DNA from: Sphingorhabdus profundilacus
GTDB taxonomy: Bacteria; Pseudomonadota; Alphaproteobacteria; Sphingomonadales; Sphingomonadaceae
Length of the DNA: 64,000 nucleotides
Assembly: GCF_009769755.1 (NCBI RefSeq)
Contig: NZ_SDWJ01000002.1
Coordinates: 434,001-498,000, forward strand
Direction of reading: 5' to 3'
Under the pieces are notes generated by a model. It ran no database searches and was not told the DNA's origin. It saw only the letters and a program-made list of their open reading frames with translations. Made by a program: the position numbers and the translations under genes. Below are positions 1 to 8,627 of this stretch, one piece after another (the first letter of the stretch is position 1; the number at the start of each line of letters is the position of its first letter).

Positions 1-189
1 CGGCAATATGACATGGAAAATCTGAAGCGTTCGCACCATGAGCATGACGAACTGCTCATTGCATTCGACAATCGCGATGGAGAATGGGCGGCCGCCGTGA
101 TGACAGGTCATATCCGCCGCGCCTTCCACGCCTATGCTGCGGCGCATTCGGGCGACACCGAAATCCACCGAACAGATGAGGCCGCATAA
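1..189 (+). CDS. FCD-domain GntR-family regulator, C-terminal fragment
   Basis: The reading frame is open from the left edge and stops with TAA at 187-189, so only about 62 C-terminal residues are present. The fragment reads as the last helices of an FCD ligand-binding domain: a histidine-rich SHHEHDELL segment, a D-N-R-D-G turn, then an HIRRAFHAY helix. That ending is typical of FadR/GntR regulators that sense organic acids. The gene sits 40 bp upstream of the hydantoinase/CoA-transferase operon on the same strand, so it probably regulates that operon (inference). The DNA-binding part lies outside the window. Confidence 0.7.
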   Translation, partial: RQYDMENLKRSHHEHDELLIAFDNRDGEWAAAVMTGHIRRAFHAYAAAHSGDTEIHRTDEAA

Positions 190-229
190 TCCTGTTTGAT
201 TTTGTATACAATTATGGCATCATTTATGT

Positions 230-1144
230 GTGATGAGCATTTCCGGTCGTATTGAATTTGTCGAAGTCGGGCCGCGTGATGGCCTGCAAAATGAAAAGCT
301 GCTTGTGTCCACCCAGGACAAGCTGGCGCTGATCAACCGTGCGATAGACGCAGGAGCGCGGCGGATCGAAGTGACCAGTTTCGTGAACCCGACCCGCGTC
401 CCGCAAATGGCCGACGCCGAGTCGGTATGCGCGGGATTGCCGGTGCGGGATGATACGACCTTCATCGGTCTGGTTATGAATATGCGCGGCGCGGAACGTG
501 CGCTGGCCACGGGCCGCATCGACCAGCTTGGGGCCGTCGCCGTGGCAACAGATCGCTTTGCCATGGCGAACCAGGGCCAGACCAGCGACGAATCGGTTCA
601 GGCGGCCAAAAGCATTATCGCCCTTGCAAATGCCGAAGGCCGCACCGCCCAATGCACGATCGCGGCCTCGTTCGGCTGCCCGTTTGAAGGCGAAGTCGCG
701 CAGGACCGTGTTGTCGCGATGGCGGCTGCGCTTGCAGAGGCCGGGCCGGTCGAGATTGCCCTTGCCGATACGATCGGCGTCGGCAACCCTGCCCATGTGG
801 CCGAACTGGTCGCGCGCGTGCGGGATGCCATTGCGCCCCTGCCGGTCCGCGTCCATTTCCACAATACCCGCAACACCGGCCTTGCCAATGTCTGGGCCGC
901 GGTGACTGCGGGTGCCAGCATCATCGACGCCTCGATCGGCGGCTTGGGCGGATGCCCCTTCGCCCCGGGCGCGGCAGGAAATGTGCCGAGCGAAGATGTC
1001 GTCTACATGCTGGAACGCGCGGGCATTGATACCGGCATGGATCTGGATCGGTTGATCGAAACCAGCCGCTGGCTTTCGGACATAATGGGAAGAAAACTGC
1101 CCGGCATGGTGGCGCAATCGCCCGCCTTTCCTGTGGCAGCTTAA
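230..1144 (+). CDS. HMG-CoA lyase-like enzyme (hydroxymethylglutaryl-CoA or citramalyl-CoA lyase)
   Basis: This is a TIM-barrel HMGL-like lyase of about 304 residues, the usual family length. Family members cleave 3-hydroxy-3-methyl acyl-CoA thioesters to acetyl-CoA plus a keto acid. The N-terminal EVGPRDGLQNE segment (about residues 12-22) carries the metal and substrate residues. GGCPFAPGAAGN near residue 240 carries the active-site loop Cys242, followed by SEDVVYML. Start is GTG 230 or ATG 233; neither has a strong ribosome-binding site. HyuA follows after 11 bp. In leucine breakdown this enzyme sits with acyl-CoA dehydrogenase and carboxylase genes, which are absent here. A CoA-transferase three genes downstream suggests a CoA-thioester lyase in a dedicated catabolic route. 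The exact substrate cannot be read from sequence. Confidence 0.85.
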   Translation: MMSISGRIEFVEVGPRDGLQNEKLLVSTQDKLALINRAIDAGARRIEVTSFVNPTRVPQMADAESVCAGLPVRDDTTFIGLVMNMRGAERALATGRIDQLGAVAVATDRFAMANQGQTSDESVQAAKSIIALANAEGRTAQCTIAASFGCPFEGEVAQDRVVAMAAALAEAGPVEIALADTIGVGNPAHVAELVARVRDAIAPLPVRVHFHNTRNTGLANVWAAVTAGASIIDASIGGLGGCPFAPGAAGNVPSEDVVYMLERAGIDTGMDLDRLIETSRWLSDIMGRKLPGMVAQSPAFPVAA

Positions 1145-1155
1145 GGGAGAAGAAT

Positions 1156-3204
1156 ATGGGTTATCGTTTGGGAGTTGACGTAGGCGGGACATTTACGGAC
1201 CTGTTGCTGTTCAATTCCGACACCGGAGCCTTTTGGCGCCACAAGACCCCTTCGACGCCGCACGACAGCAGCGAAGGCATTTTGACTGGCGTAACCGCAA
1301 TATGCGGGCAGGCCGGGGTCGCGACCGCCGAGATTGACTATTTCCTGCATGGAACAACCGTCGCCACCAATGCGGTCCTGGAAGGTAAAGGTGCACGCGT
1401 CGGCCTGATCGTGACCGAAGGCTATCGCGATATCATGCAAATCGCCCGGTCCTATGTCCCCGGCGGCCTTGCCGCATGGATCATCTGGCCCAAGCCTACG
1501 CCGCTTGCCGCGCTGGAAGATACGGTGACCGTGGGTGGCCGCATGAATGCCCAAGGCGGCGAAGTACGCCCGCTGGACGAGGCAGGTGCCCGCGCCGCGC
1601 TGATGCAGTTGAAAGACAAGGGCGTCGAAGCCATTACCGTCAGCTTCATGAACGCCTACACCAATGGCGCACACGAGGCGCGCGTTGGTGAATTGGCGCG
1701 CGAGATTTTTCCCGATGCGCCGATATCGCTAAGCCACGAAGTGCTGCCCGAAATGCAGGAATATGAGCGGACATTGACCACGGTGGCCAATGCTGCCGTC
1801 CGGCCGGTGGTCAGCAAATATGTCTCCAACCTGCGCGACAAGCTTGCGGTGTCGGGCTTTTCGGGAAAGCTGTCCTTGCTGCGGTCCGATGGCGGCCTGA
1901 TGTCTGCACAAAAGGCGCAGGAGCATCCGGTCAATATCCTGATGTCCGGTCCGGCAGGCGGCGTGACCGGCGCGCTTTGGGTCGGTAAAAATGCAGGTAT
2001 CAGAAATATCCTGACGCTCGACGTCGGCGGCACCTCCACCGATGTGGCGTTGATCGAGAATCTCGAGCCGCGCCGGGTGCGGACTACCGAAGTCGGGCAT
2101 CTCGCCGTGCGCGCGTCGTCGCTTGATGTCAAAACCGTGGGGGCTGGCGGGGGTTCTATCGCTTATGTCCCCGAACTCACTCGCGCTTTGCGCGTCGGCC
2201 CGCAATCCGCCGGAGCCGTCCCGGGGCCTGTCGCTTATGGCAAGGGTGGCGAAGCACCGACCGTCACCGACGCCAACGTCGTGCTGGGCTATCTGCCCGA
2301 AAATCTGTTGGGCGGCAGTTTCAAACTGGACCGCGAAGGCGCAAAAAAGGCGGTTCAGACCATTGCCGACGCGCTGGGCATTGACCTGATGGCGGCAGCG
2401 CGCGGCATCATCGATATTGTGAACGAAAATATGTTCGGCGCGCTGCGGATGATTTCGGTGCAGCAGGGCTATGACCCGCGCCATTTTGCGCTGATGGGCT
2501 TTGGCGGCGCAGGTCCCCTGCACGTCAATGCGGTGGCCCGCTTGATGGGAAGCTGGCCCGCCATTTCGCCGGTCTCGCCCGGTGTGCTGTGTGCCTTGGG
2601 CGATGCCACGACGCGGATGCGGACCGAGACGGCACGTTCTTTCTCGCGTCTGGCCACCACGACCGATGCGGCGGAGCTGATCGCCATTTTGAAAGAAATG
2701 TCCGACCAGACACGCGCCGAATTGCGTTCTGATGGCATTGCCGAGGCGGATATCACCAGCGAGTTTGAGATTGACGTGCGCTATTCCGGACAAGCCTTTG
2801 AAGTGCCCCTCACGATCACGCCCGAAATATTGGAACGCGACGGCATCGACGGCATCCTGCGCCGCTTCGACGAGGAACATCTGCGGCTGTTCACCTTCAA
2901 CATGGATACCCCGCACGAAATCGTGAACCTGCGGGCGGTTGCCCTTGGCCAAGCTCTCGACCTGCCTGCGGCGGAATTGCCGAAGGGCGATGGTAATCCG
3001 GCCGCGGCCAAGATGCGCGACCATGTCTTGTGGATGGACGGCAAGGAACAGGCGGCGATCATCTATGACCGGGCGAAGCTGAAACAGGGGGATGTCATCC
3101 CGGGGCCAGCCATCGTTATCGAGATGGACTCCACCACGCTCATCGAAACCGGCTGCGTCGCGACTGTCGACAAGGTCGGCAACATCCTGATCAATCTGGC
3201 TTGA
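1156..3204 (+). CDS. Hydantoinase/oxoprolinase subunit A (HyuA-type, ATP-dependent)
   Basis: This is a 682-residue member of the hydantoinase A/oxoprolinase family, with an ASKHA-type ATP fold. It has DVGGTFTD at residues 8-15 and a second phosphate-binding motif, DVGGTSTDVALI, near residue 289. With HyuB it couples ATP hydrolysis to opening of a cyclic amide (hydantoin, 5-oxoproline, caprolactam), or, in carboxylase relatives, to ketone carboxylation. A good ribosome-binding site (AGGGAGA) precedes ATG 1156. HyuB begins 13 bp after the stop. No third carboxylase subunit is nearby, which favours the amidohydrolase role over acetone or acetophenone carboxylase (inference). Confidence 0.9.
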   Translation: MGYRLGVDVGGTFTDLLLFNSDTGAFWRHKTPSTPHDSSEGILTGVTAICGQAGVATAEIDYFLHGTTVATNAVLEGKGARVGLIVTEGYRDIMQIARSYVPGGLAAWIIWPKPTPLAALEDTVTVGGRMNAQGGEVRPLDEAGARAALMQLKDKGVEAITVSFMNAYTNGAHEARVGELAREIFPDAPISLSHEVLPEMQEYERTLTTVANAAVRPVVSKYVSNLRDKLAVSGFSGKLSLLRSDGGLMSAQKAQEHPVNILMSGPAGGVTGALWVGKNAGIRNILTLDVGGTSTDVALIENLEPRRVRTTEVGHLAVRASSLDVKTVGAGGGSIAYVPELTRALRVGPQSAGAVPGPVAYGKGGEAPTVTDANVVLGYLPENLLGGSFKLDREGAKKAVQTIADALGIDLMAAARGIIDIVNENMFGALRMISVQQGYDPRHFALMGFGGAGPLHVNAVARLMGSWPAISPVSPGVLCALGDATTRMRTETARSFSRLATTTDAAELIAILKEMSDQTRAELRSDGIAEADITSEFEIDVRYSGQAFEVPLTITPEILERDGIDGILRRFDEEHLRLFTFNMDTPHEIVNLRAVALGQALDLPAAELPKGDGNPAAAKMRDHVLWMDGKEQAAIIYDRAKLKQGDVIPGPAIVIEMDSTTLIETGCVATVDKVGNILINLA

Positions 3205-3217
3205 GGAGAAACAGCCC

Positions 3218-5092
3218 ATGCCCGCCACCATCGTTCAAACCAACCACACCCCCTTCGAAAAGAAGGTCATTGATCCGGTCACCCTCGACATCATCGAAAA
3301 TGCGTTACGCAACGCCCGCATCGAAATGGACGCCACGCTGGTCCGCACCGCCATGTCGCCCGGCATTCGCGAACAGGGTGATGCCTTTCCGCTGATCGCG
3401 GACCACACCGGCAAGATGATCGTCGGCCAATTCGGCAGCTTCATCGGCGGCTTTCTCGATAATTGGGACGGCACGCTGGAGGACGGCGACATGATCTTCC
3501 TGTCCGACCCTTATTCCTGCGCTGGTGCCGTCAGCCATAGCAACGACTGGCTGGTCCTGTTGCCGGTGTTCAAGGACGGGCGGCTGATCGCCTATACCTC
3601 CATGTTCGGGCACCAGTCGGATATCGGCGGCAAGGTCGTCGGCTCTATGCCCATCAACGCGCGTTCCATTTTCGAAGAAGGCGTGCGTATCCCGCCCGTG
3701 AAAATCTGGAAGAAGGGCGAGTATAATGAAGACCTGATGAAGCTCGTCATGCACCAGACGCGCAAGCCCGATTGGTGTCAGGCCGACCTCAACGCCCTGA
3801 TCGCCTCCTGCCGCGTGGCTGCTCGCCGGGTGATCGAGATGGCGGCGCGCTTTGGTGACGATGTCTATATTTCGGCCACGCAGGAACTGCTTGCCCGCAA
3901 CCATCGCGCGATGAAGTCCCTGATTGCTATGGCCATCGGCGAAGAGCCCGTCAGCTTTGAAGATTATATCTGCGACGATGGCATGGGGTCCGGCCCCTAC
4001 AAGATCAAATGCACCATGTGGCGCGAAGGCGAAAAGGTCGTTCTCGATTTCGCCGGGACCGACCCGCAAAGCCAGGCGTCGATCAACTTCTATCTGAACG
4101 AGAATATGTTCAAGATGTTCTTCGGCATTTACATGATCATGGTCTTCGACCCGCAGATATTGTTCAACGACGGTTTCTATGATTTGATCGACGTGCGTAT
4201 TCCCGACGGCTCCCTGCTCAAGCCGAAATTCCCGGCGGCACTGTCGGGACGCACCCATGCGTTGGGGCGGATATTCGACATTTTGGGCGGACTGTTGGGG
4301 CAGAAAACGCCCGAATTTCTCAACGCCGCAGGCTTTTCATCGTCGCCGCATCTTTTCTATTCGGGCAATGACAAGAAAGGCGACTGGTTCCAGCTTTTCC
4401 AGATCGGCTTTGGCGGCATTCCCGGCCGACCGATGGGCGATGGACCAGACGGCCATTCGCTGTGGCCCGGCTTTACCAATGTACCGAATGAATTTCTGGA
4501 GCGTTATTTCCCGCTGCTGATCGAACGGTACGAAACCGAACCCGACAGCGGCGGAGCGGGATTGCATCGGGGTGGCAACGGCATCCACATGACCTATCGT
4601 TTCCTTGCGAGCGGTACCATCTCGATCCATGACGACCGCTGGTTCGTGCCCCCATGGGGCGTGAATGGCGGGGAACCCGGCAAACGCGCGCGCAAGGTCC
4701 TGGAAAAGGCCGATGGCACGGCCCAGATCATCGGCAACAAGGTCGAGGATGTTCATGTCGACGAGGGCGATCAACTGCACTTCATCACCTGGGGTGGTGG
4801 TGGCTGGGGCGATCCGCTGGACCGTGATCCGGCTTTGGTCGGGAAGGAAATCACCCAAGGGCTGGTAACCGTCGAAGGTGCCAGGGCATATGGCGTGATA
4901 GCCGGACCGGACGGCGCGGTTGACCAAGCCGCGACCGAAGCGCTTCGCGCGAAAGTGCGGGCAGAGCGCCCTGCCCTGGAGCTGTTCAACTATGGCCCGG
5001 CGGTCGAACAGTTGCGCGCCGATTGCGTGGCCGAAACCGGATTGCCCGCCCCTATCCAACCGAGATGGGCAACTTTGGAGGCTGCGGAGTAA
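3218..5092 (+). CDS. Hydantoinase/oxoprolinase subunit B (HyuB-type)
   Basis: This is a 624-residue hydantoinase B/oxoprolinase-family protein, the normal length and the obligate partner of the A subunit just upstream. The N-terminus (DPVTLDIIENALRNARIEMD) is diagnostic of the family. The centre carries the conserved DFAGTDPQS and glycine-rich GPDGHSLWPGF segments, and the C-terminus ends in the typical HFITWGGGGWGDPLDRDP signature. GAGGAGAAA ahead of ATG 3218 is a strong ribosome-binding site. The next gene starts at GTG 5094, so the two are almost certainly co-translated. Confidence 0.9.
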   Translation: MPATIVQTNHTPFEKKVIDPVTLDIIENALRNARIEMDATLVRTAMSPGIREQGDAFPLIADHTGKMIVGQFGSFIGGFLDNWDGTLEDGDMIFLSDPYSCAGAVSHSNDWLVLLPVFKDGRLIAYTSMFGHQSDIGGKVVGSMPINARSIFEEGVRIPPVKIWKKGEYNEDLMKLVMHQTRKPDWCQADLNALIASCRVAARRVIEMAARFGDDVYISATQELLARNHRAMKSLIAMAIGEEPVSFEDYICDDGMGSGPYKIKCTMWREGEKVVLDFAGTDPQSQASINFYLNENMFKMFFGIYMIMVFDPQILFNDGFYDLIDVRIPDGSLLKPKFPAALSGRTHALGRIFDILGGLLGQKTPEFLNAAGFSSSPHLFYSGNDKKGDWFQLFQIGFGGIPGRPMGDGPDGHSLWPGFTNVPNEFLERYFPLLIERYETEPDSGGAGLHRGGNGIHMTYRFLASGTISIHDDRWFVPPWGVNGGEPGKRARKVLEKADGTAQIIGNKVEDVHVDEGDQLHFITWGGGGWGDPLDRDPALVGKEITQGLVTVEGARAYGVIAGPDGAVDQAATEALRAKVRAERPALELFNYGPAVEQLRADCVAETGLPAPIQPRWATLEAAE

Positions 5093-5093
5093 C

Positions 5094-6284
5094 GTGGAAA
5101 ACACCGGCGCATTAAAGGATATCCGCGTTATCGAATTGGGCCAGCTGATTGCCGGACCCTTTTGCGGCCAATTGCTGGGCGACATGGGGGCGGAGGTCAT
5201 CAAGGTCGAGCCGCCCGGCCAGGGCGACCCGATGCGAAATTGGGGGCGAGGCGACGACAAGCTATGGTGGGAAGTGGTTTCCCGTAACAAGAAAGCCGTA
5301 TCGGCAAATCTGCGCGTCCCTGAAGGGCAGGAGCTGGTACGCAAACTGGTTGCCACCGCCGATATTCTCATCGAGAATTTCAAGCCCGGAACGATCGAAA
5401 AATGGGGGCTGGGACCCGATGTCCTCCAAGCGATCAACCCGCGTCTCATTATAGTGCGTGTGTCAGGCTATGGCCAGACGGGCCCTTATTCGAAGCGGGC
5501 CGGATTTGGCGGTATTGGCGAAGCGATGGGTGGATGGCGATATATAGTGGGTGATCCCGACCGCGCACCCAGCCGCATGGGCATATCTATAGGCGACACG
5601 CTGGCTGCGACCTATGGCTGCATGGGGGCGCTTGCCGCACTGCATGCCCGGGAAACCACCGGCAAAGGGCAGATAGTCGACAGCTCGCTTTATGAATCCG
5701 TGCTGCAGGTCATGGAAAGTGTTGTCCCGGAATATCACTGGTCGGGCTATATTCGCGAACGGTCCGGATCATTTCTGCCAGGCATTGCGCCTTCGAATGT
5801 CTATCAGTGTTCAGATGGCGAATATCTCATCGGTGCCAATCAGGATGCCGTTTGGGCGCGCCTTGCCGAAGCTATGGGCCAGCCTGAACTTGCCAATGAT
5901 CCTCGCTATATCGACCATGTTTCGCGCGGCAAAAACCAGATTGAACTCGACAACCGCATCAACGAATGGACCAAGACACAAACAGTTGAGAAGTTGGAAG
6001 CGCTGATGATTGCCCATTCAATACCCGCAGGAAAAATGTACCGCGCGCCGGAAATGCTTTCAGATCCGCATTTTTCAGCCCGAAGTTCAATTATCGACGT
6101 TGAAACCGAACGGTGGGGAACATTGAAGATGCAAAACGCATTCCCGAAACTGTCCGGAACCCCAAGCCATGTTCGCAGCCCAGCGCCATCTCAAGTGGGC
6201 CAGCATAACGCGGAAATTTATGGCGGACTCTTGGCTCTGGATGAAAGCGAGATCGCCGCGCTGAAGGCTGCGAATGCCATTTGA
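5094..6284 (+). CDS. Family III CoA-transferase (CaiB/BaiF)
   Basis: This 396-residue protein matches CaiB/BaiF family III CoA-transferases. It opens with LKDIRVIELGQLIAGPFCGQ, then LLGDMGAEVIKVEPP, RNKKAVSANL and ADILIENFKPG. These enzymes move CoA between carboxylic acids. GTG 5094 is chosen because it follows the hyuB stop directly and begins at the family N-terminus; the upstream part of the frame overlaps hyuB. The segment that carries the catalytic Asp in formyl-CoA transferase reads RAGFGGIGEAMGG here, with no Asp at the usual place. That is also my recollection of a large subgroup, so activity is not excluded. It presumably activates the acid that the HMGL-like enzyme cleaves. Confidence 0.88.
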   Translation: MENTGALKDIRVIELGQLIAGPFCGQLLGDMGAEVIKVEPPGQGDPMRNWGRGDDKLWWEVVSRNKKAVSANLRVPEGQELVRKLVATADILIENFKPGTIEKWGLGPDVLQAINPRLIIVRVSGYGQTGPYSKRAGFGGIGEAMGGWRYIVGDPDRAPSRMGISIGDTLAATYGCMGALAALHARETTGKGQIVDSSLYESVLQVMESVVPEYHWSGYIRERSGSFLPGIAPSNVYQCSDGEYLIGANQDAVWARLAEAMGQPELANDPRYIDHVSRGKNQIELDNRINEWTKTQTVEKLEALMIAHSIPAGKMYRAPEMLSDPHFSARSSIIDVETERWGTLKMQNAFPKLSGTPSHVRSPAPSQVGQHNAEIYGGLLALDESEIAALKAANAI

Positions 6285-6904
6285 TGGATGATGTAGCGAT
6301 CAATTATGCCACTGCCTTTGATGGGCATCTGGCTTTTGGCAAGCGACCTGCATTGCTCATCGTCGATTTTGTGATGGCGTATCTGGAACCATCATCGCCG
6401 CTCTACGCTGGTGTCGAAAATGCATTGGCGAGCAATGAGCGTCTGGTCGCACTTGCGCGTGAACTTCGGATTCCCGTCATTTTTACAAATGTGGTGTATA
6501 TGCCGGGTGGGGCCGATGGCGGGCTATTTTACCAAAAGATTCCGGCATTGCGCGCGTTCGATGCGGGTTCACCGCTGGGAGCATTCCCGCCTTCTTTACA
6601 ACCGGCGGACAATGAACTCGTAATCAGCAAGCAATATGCCTCCGCCTTTTTTGGGACCGGTCTTGCCGTGACCTTGCAGCGCATGGGGATTGATACGCTT
6701 GTCATAACGGGTTTATCAACATCAGGTTGTGTTCGGGCGACTGCGCTGGATGCGCTGCAATATGGCTTTGCGCCCTTTGTCGTCCGGGAGGCGTGCGGTG
6801 ACCGGCATCCCGCACCGCATGAGGCAAACCTGTTTGATCTACAGGCGAAATATGCCGAGGTGGTTAGTGAAGACAGTGTTACTGCGTTAATGCGGGCAGT
6901 TTAG
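6284..6904 (+). CDS. Isochorismatase-fold cysteine hydrolase (carbamoylsarcosine/maleamate amidase-like)
   Basis: This is a 206-residue isochorismatase-superfamily hydrolase. The Asp-Lys-Cys catalytic triad is visible: Asp28 in LLIVDF, Lys116 in VISKQYASAFFGT and Cys149 in TGLSTSGCVRATA. A Cys nucleophile in this fold points to amide hydrolysis, as in N-carbamoylsarcosine, nicotinamide or maleamate amidohydrolases. ATG 6284 overlaps the stop of the CoA-transferase; an in-frame TTG at 6281 is possible. As last gene of the operon it would act on the linear amide released by HyuAB (inference). Confidence 0.85.
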   Translation: MDDVAINYATAFDGHLAFGKRPALLIVDFVMAYLEPSSPLYAGVENALASNERLVALARELRIPVIFTNVVYMPGGADGGLFYQKIPALRAFDAGSPLGAFPPSLQPADNELVISKQYASAFFGTGLAVTLQRMGIDTLVITGLSTSGCVRATALDALQYGFAPFVVREACGDRHPAPHEANLFDLQAKYAEVVSEDSVTALMRAV

Positions 6905-7293
6905 CGGCATTTAGGGTCAGGACTTAGGATGGGTAATTTCGCTATCTTGTTAGGTAAGCGAAAAAAGGGAGGAATGGTTACAAAAGACGCAGCCATTCCT
7001 CCTTAAAAGGTGATACCATTTTCGGGTAGGATGCGTACTGCCCGATGACTTTCCGCCGTAAAAAGCTTAACGGCAGATTTTCCGGCACTGCGTTTATGAA
7101 AAGGATAAACCCTGCCATTCAAACAGAACCAGAACTTTTGACCCAAAATGATTTCGATAAATCCAAAATCTAGGGTTTTCATTTTTCACCAAGGTCTCAG
7201 AGCGACGACACGTTCAATATCACTCGAATTCGCTGTGCTGACCTCGGCCAATGCCTTATCCAATTGGATGATCTGCTTACGCGCCAACGCTTC
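6905..7293. other. Intergenic region between the catabolic operon and the EAL gene
   Basis: This 389-bp stretch separates two convergent genes. It contains one copy of the dispersed motif TTAGGGTCAGGACTTAGG at about 6911-6928 and a terminator-like hairpin at 6965-7004 (listed separately). No convincing coding frame is seen. The frame running from 7148 into the EAL gene has neither a ribosome-binding site nor a recognisable domain. Confidence 0.6.
6961..7004 (-). terminator. Rho-independent terminator downstream of the EAL gene
   Basis: A perfect 10-bp stem is formed by GGAGGAATGG (6968-6977) and CCATTCCTCC (6993-7002) around a 15-nt loop. Read on the minus strand the stem is followed by a run of six T (the A-run at 6961-6966). 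It would stop minus-strand transcripts coming from the EAL gene, about 290 nt after its stop codon. The plus strand has no T-run, so termination of the hydantoinase operon here is less certain. Confidence 0.65.
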
Positions 7294-8079
7294 TCAAACG
7301 GTGTTCGCGGAACTTACCAATCGCAATTCAGGGCGACGCGCGCGCTTTATCCAATGGTCCAACGGCTCAGGTTCGCCGTAATAATAACCTTGGTAAAAAT
7401 CCACCAACGCCTTTGGAAAAGCCAGAATATCTTCAGCTGATTCGATGCCCTCAACAACAAGTGCGGCACCATAGGTTCTAGCTAAGCTGGCTTTTTCCAA
7501 TAAATCCGTATCGGGCCGCTTTCCACTGGTCATCCGAAGTTTCACCACTGCGGGGATCAGGACCGACAGATAAAGGGCGGTGGAATTACCTTCACCAAAA
7601 TCGTCAACAACCATTTGCACACCCATGCCATCCAATGCAGCCGCAAATTCAGCCGCAAAAAGCATATTGGAGATTGAATGCGTCTCGGTAACTTCGACGT
7701 AAAGGCGCGGACAGATATGAGGGGCGTTCATCAGTAAATTGACGATTTTGTCGCACGCGTCTTTACTGCTTAGCGTCGCGCCGGAAATATTTACACCGAC
7801 ATTGAAATCGTCACACCTCGAAAGCGTTGCGATAGCCGCTTCAAAACTGCGGACATCCAAGTCGAGAATTTCACCCGTAACCTCAAACCAAGCAATGATC
7901 GTTTGCGTATTACGCAACCTGCCAATCGTATTTCGGAAACGGGAAAGCTGCTCATAATACAAAATTTCTTTTGTACGTTTGCAAATTATTGGCTGATAGA
8001 CAAAGTCGACATTTTCGATTTTAACGTCGCTTGCAACCGGGGGATTTTTGCGTCCACTTATTCCGCTATAGTAAGACAT
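7294..8079 (-). CDS. EAL-domain protein, possibly degenerate c-di-GMP phosphodiesterase
   Basis: This 261-residue protein is an EAL domain with short ends and no GGDEF or sensor domain. Visible landmarks are YYEQLSRF in place of EALLR (Glu43 kept), NISG, EVTET, DDFGEGNS, VVKLRM in place of the usual LKID, VVEGIES and QGYYYGEP. The metal-binding Glu, the DDF pair and the Lys are kept, but the Asp of K-I-D is lost. It may be a weak phosphodiesterase or a c-di-GMP binding protein. There is no signal peptide or membrane segment, so it is probably cytoplasmic. It is transcribed alone, convergent to the catabolic operon. Confidence 0.85.
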   Translation of the reverse strand: MSYYSGISGRKNPPVASDVKIENVDFVYQPIICKRTKEILYYEQLSRFRNTIGRLRNTQTIIAWFEVTGEILDLDVRSFEAAIATLSRCDDFNVGVNISGATLSSKDACDKIVNLLMNAPHICPRLYVEVTETHSISNMLFAAEFAAALDGMGVQMVVDDFGEGNSTALYLSVLIPAVVKLRMTSGKRPDTDLLEKASLARTYGAALVVEGIESAEDILAFPKALVDFYQGYYYGEPEPLDHWIKRARRPELRLVSSANTV

Positions 8080-8627
8080 AAAGGCCCATTTCCAATTATT
8101 TTCAGCGCAATGTTGTTTTCATCTTTCAGGCTGCTTTTTGAACATGGAGCGATGACCGCCGATGGAGGGGGAAAGCTAACAAGCTAAAGCCTTCCCCCTC
8201 GTCGGGTGACAATGGATTAATGGCACCGGCTCAGTTGCGACCCGAGCTTGAGCTAGCGCCTCCATCATCTATGTCGACAGCTGGAGACCCTGAAAGAGGG
8301 ACCTGCCGACATATTCGATTCCACATTCTAATTCTGTAACTGCCGATAATTGAATCAGACCGTCACAACCTGAATATGTGGATAGATAGCATCACTATGA
8401 TTGTCAATATCGTTCTGATCAGCTTCTCCGATTAAATATTATGATGTTGTTATTCTGCTATTATATGATGCGGTTTTACAGGTCAGGAACGCCAGAAAAA
8501 CTTGTCGAGGCTGATAATACCGGGAACCGGCGGCGTTCGAGCTGGTTGATTCGCATATCATCCTTGAAAGCAACGGAGCGCTGGTGCAAAGCGCACCGAT
8601 GACAGCGCGCTGCGTGACGGAGTATTT
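8080..8627. other. 548-bp intergenic region between divergent genes
   Basis: The region lies between the divergent EAL gene and the NDUFA9-like gene and must hold both promoters. It is richer in A+T than its neighbours around 8340-8470. I see no coding frame with a ribosome-binding site, no tRNA and no strong hairpin. Confidence 0.5.

Noticed and set aside
3218-5092. Acetone or acetophenone carboxylase
   Set aside because: HyuA/HyuB-like subunits occur in these enzymes, but the additional small subunits are missing.
230-6904. Creatinine/N-methylhydantoin pathway as the role of the first operon
   Set aside because: HyuAB and a carbamoylsarcosine amidase-like protein would fit, but no creatinine deaminase or sarcosine oxidase is present and the CoA-transferase and HMGL-like lyase have no place in that route.
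7148-7381. 77-codon plus-strand frame overlapping the EAL gene
   Set aside because: It has no ribosome-binding site and no recognised motif; its second half is antisense to the conserved EAL coding region.
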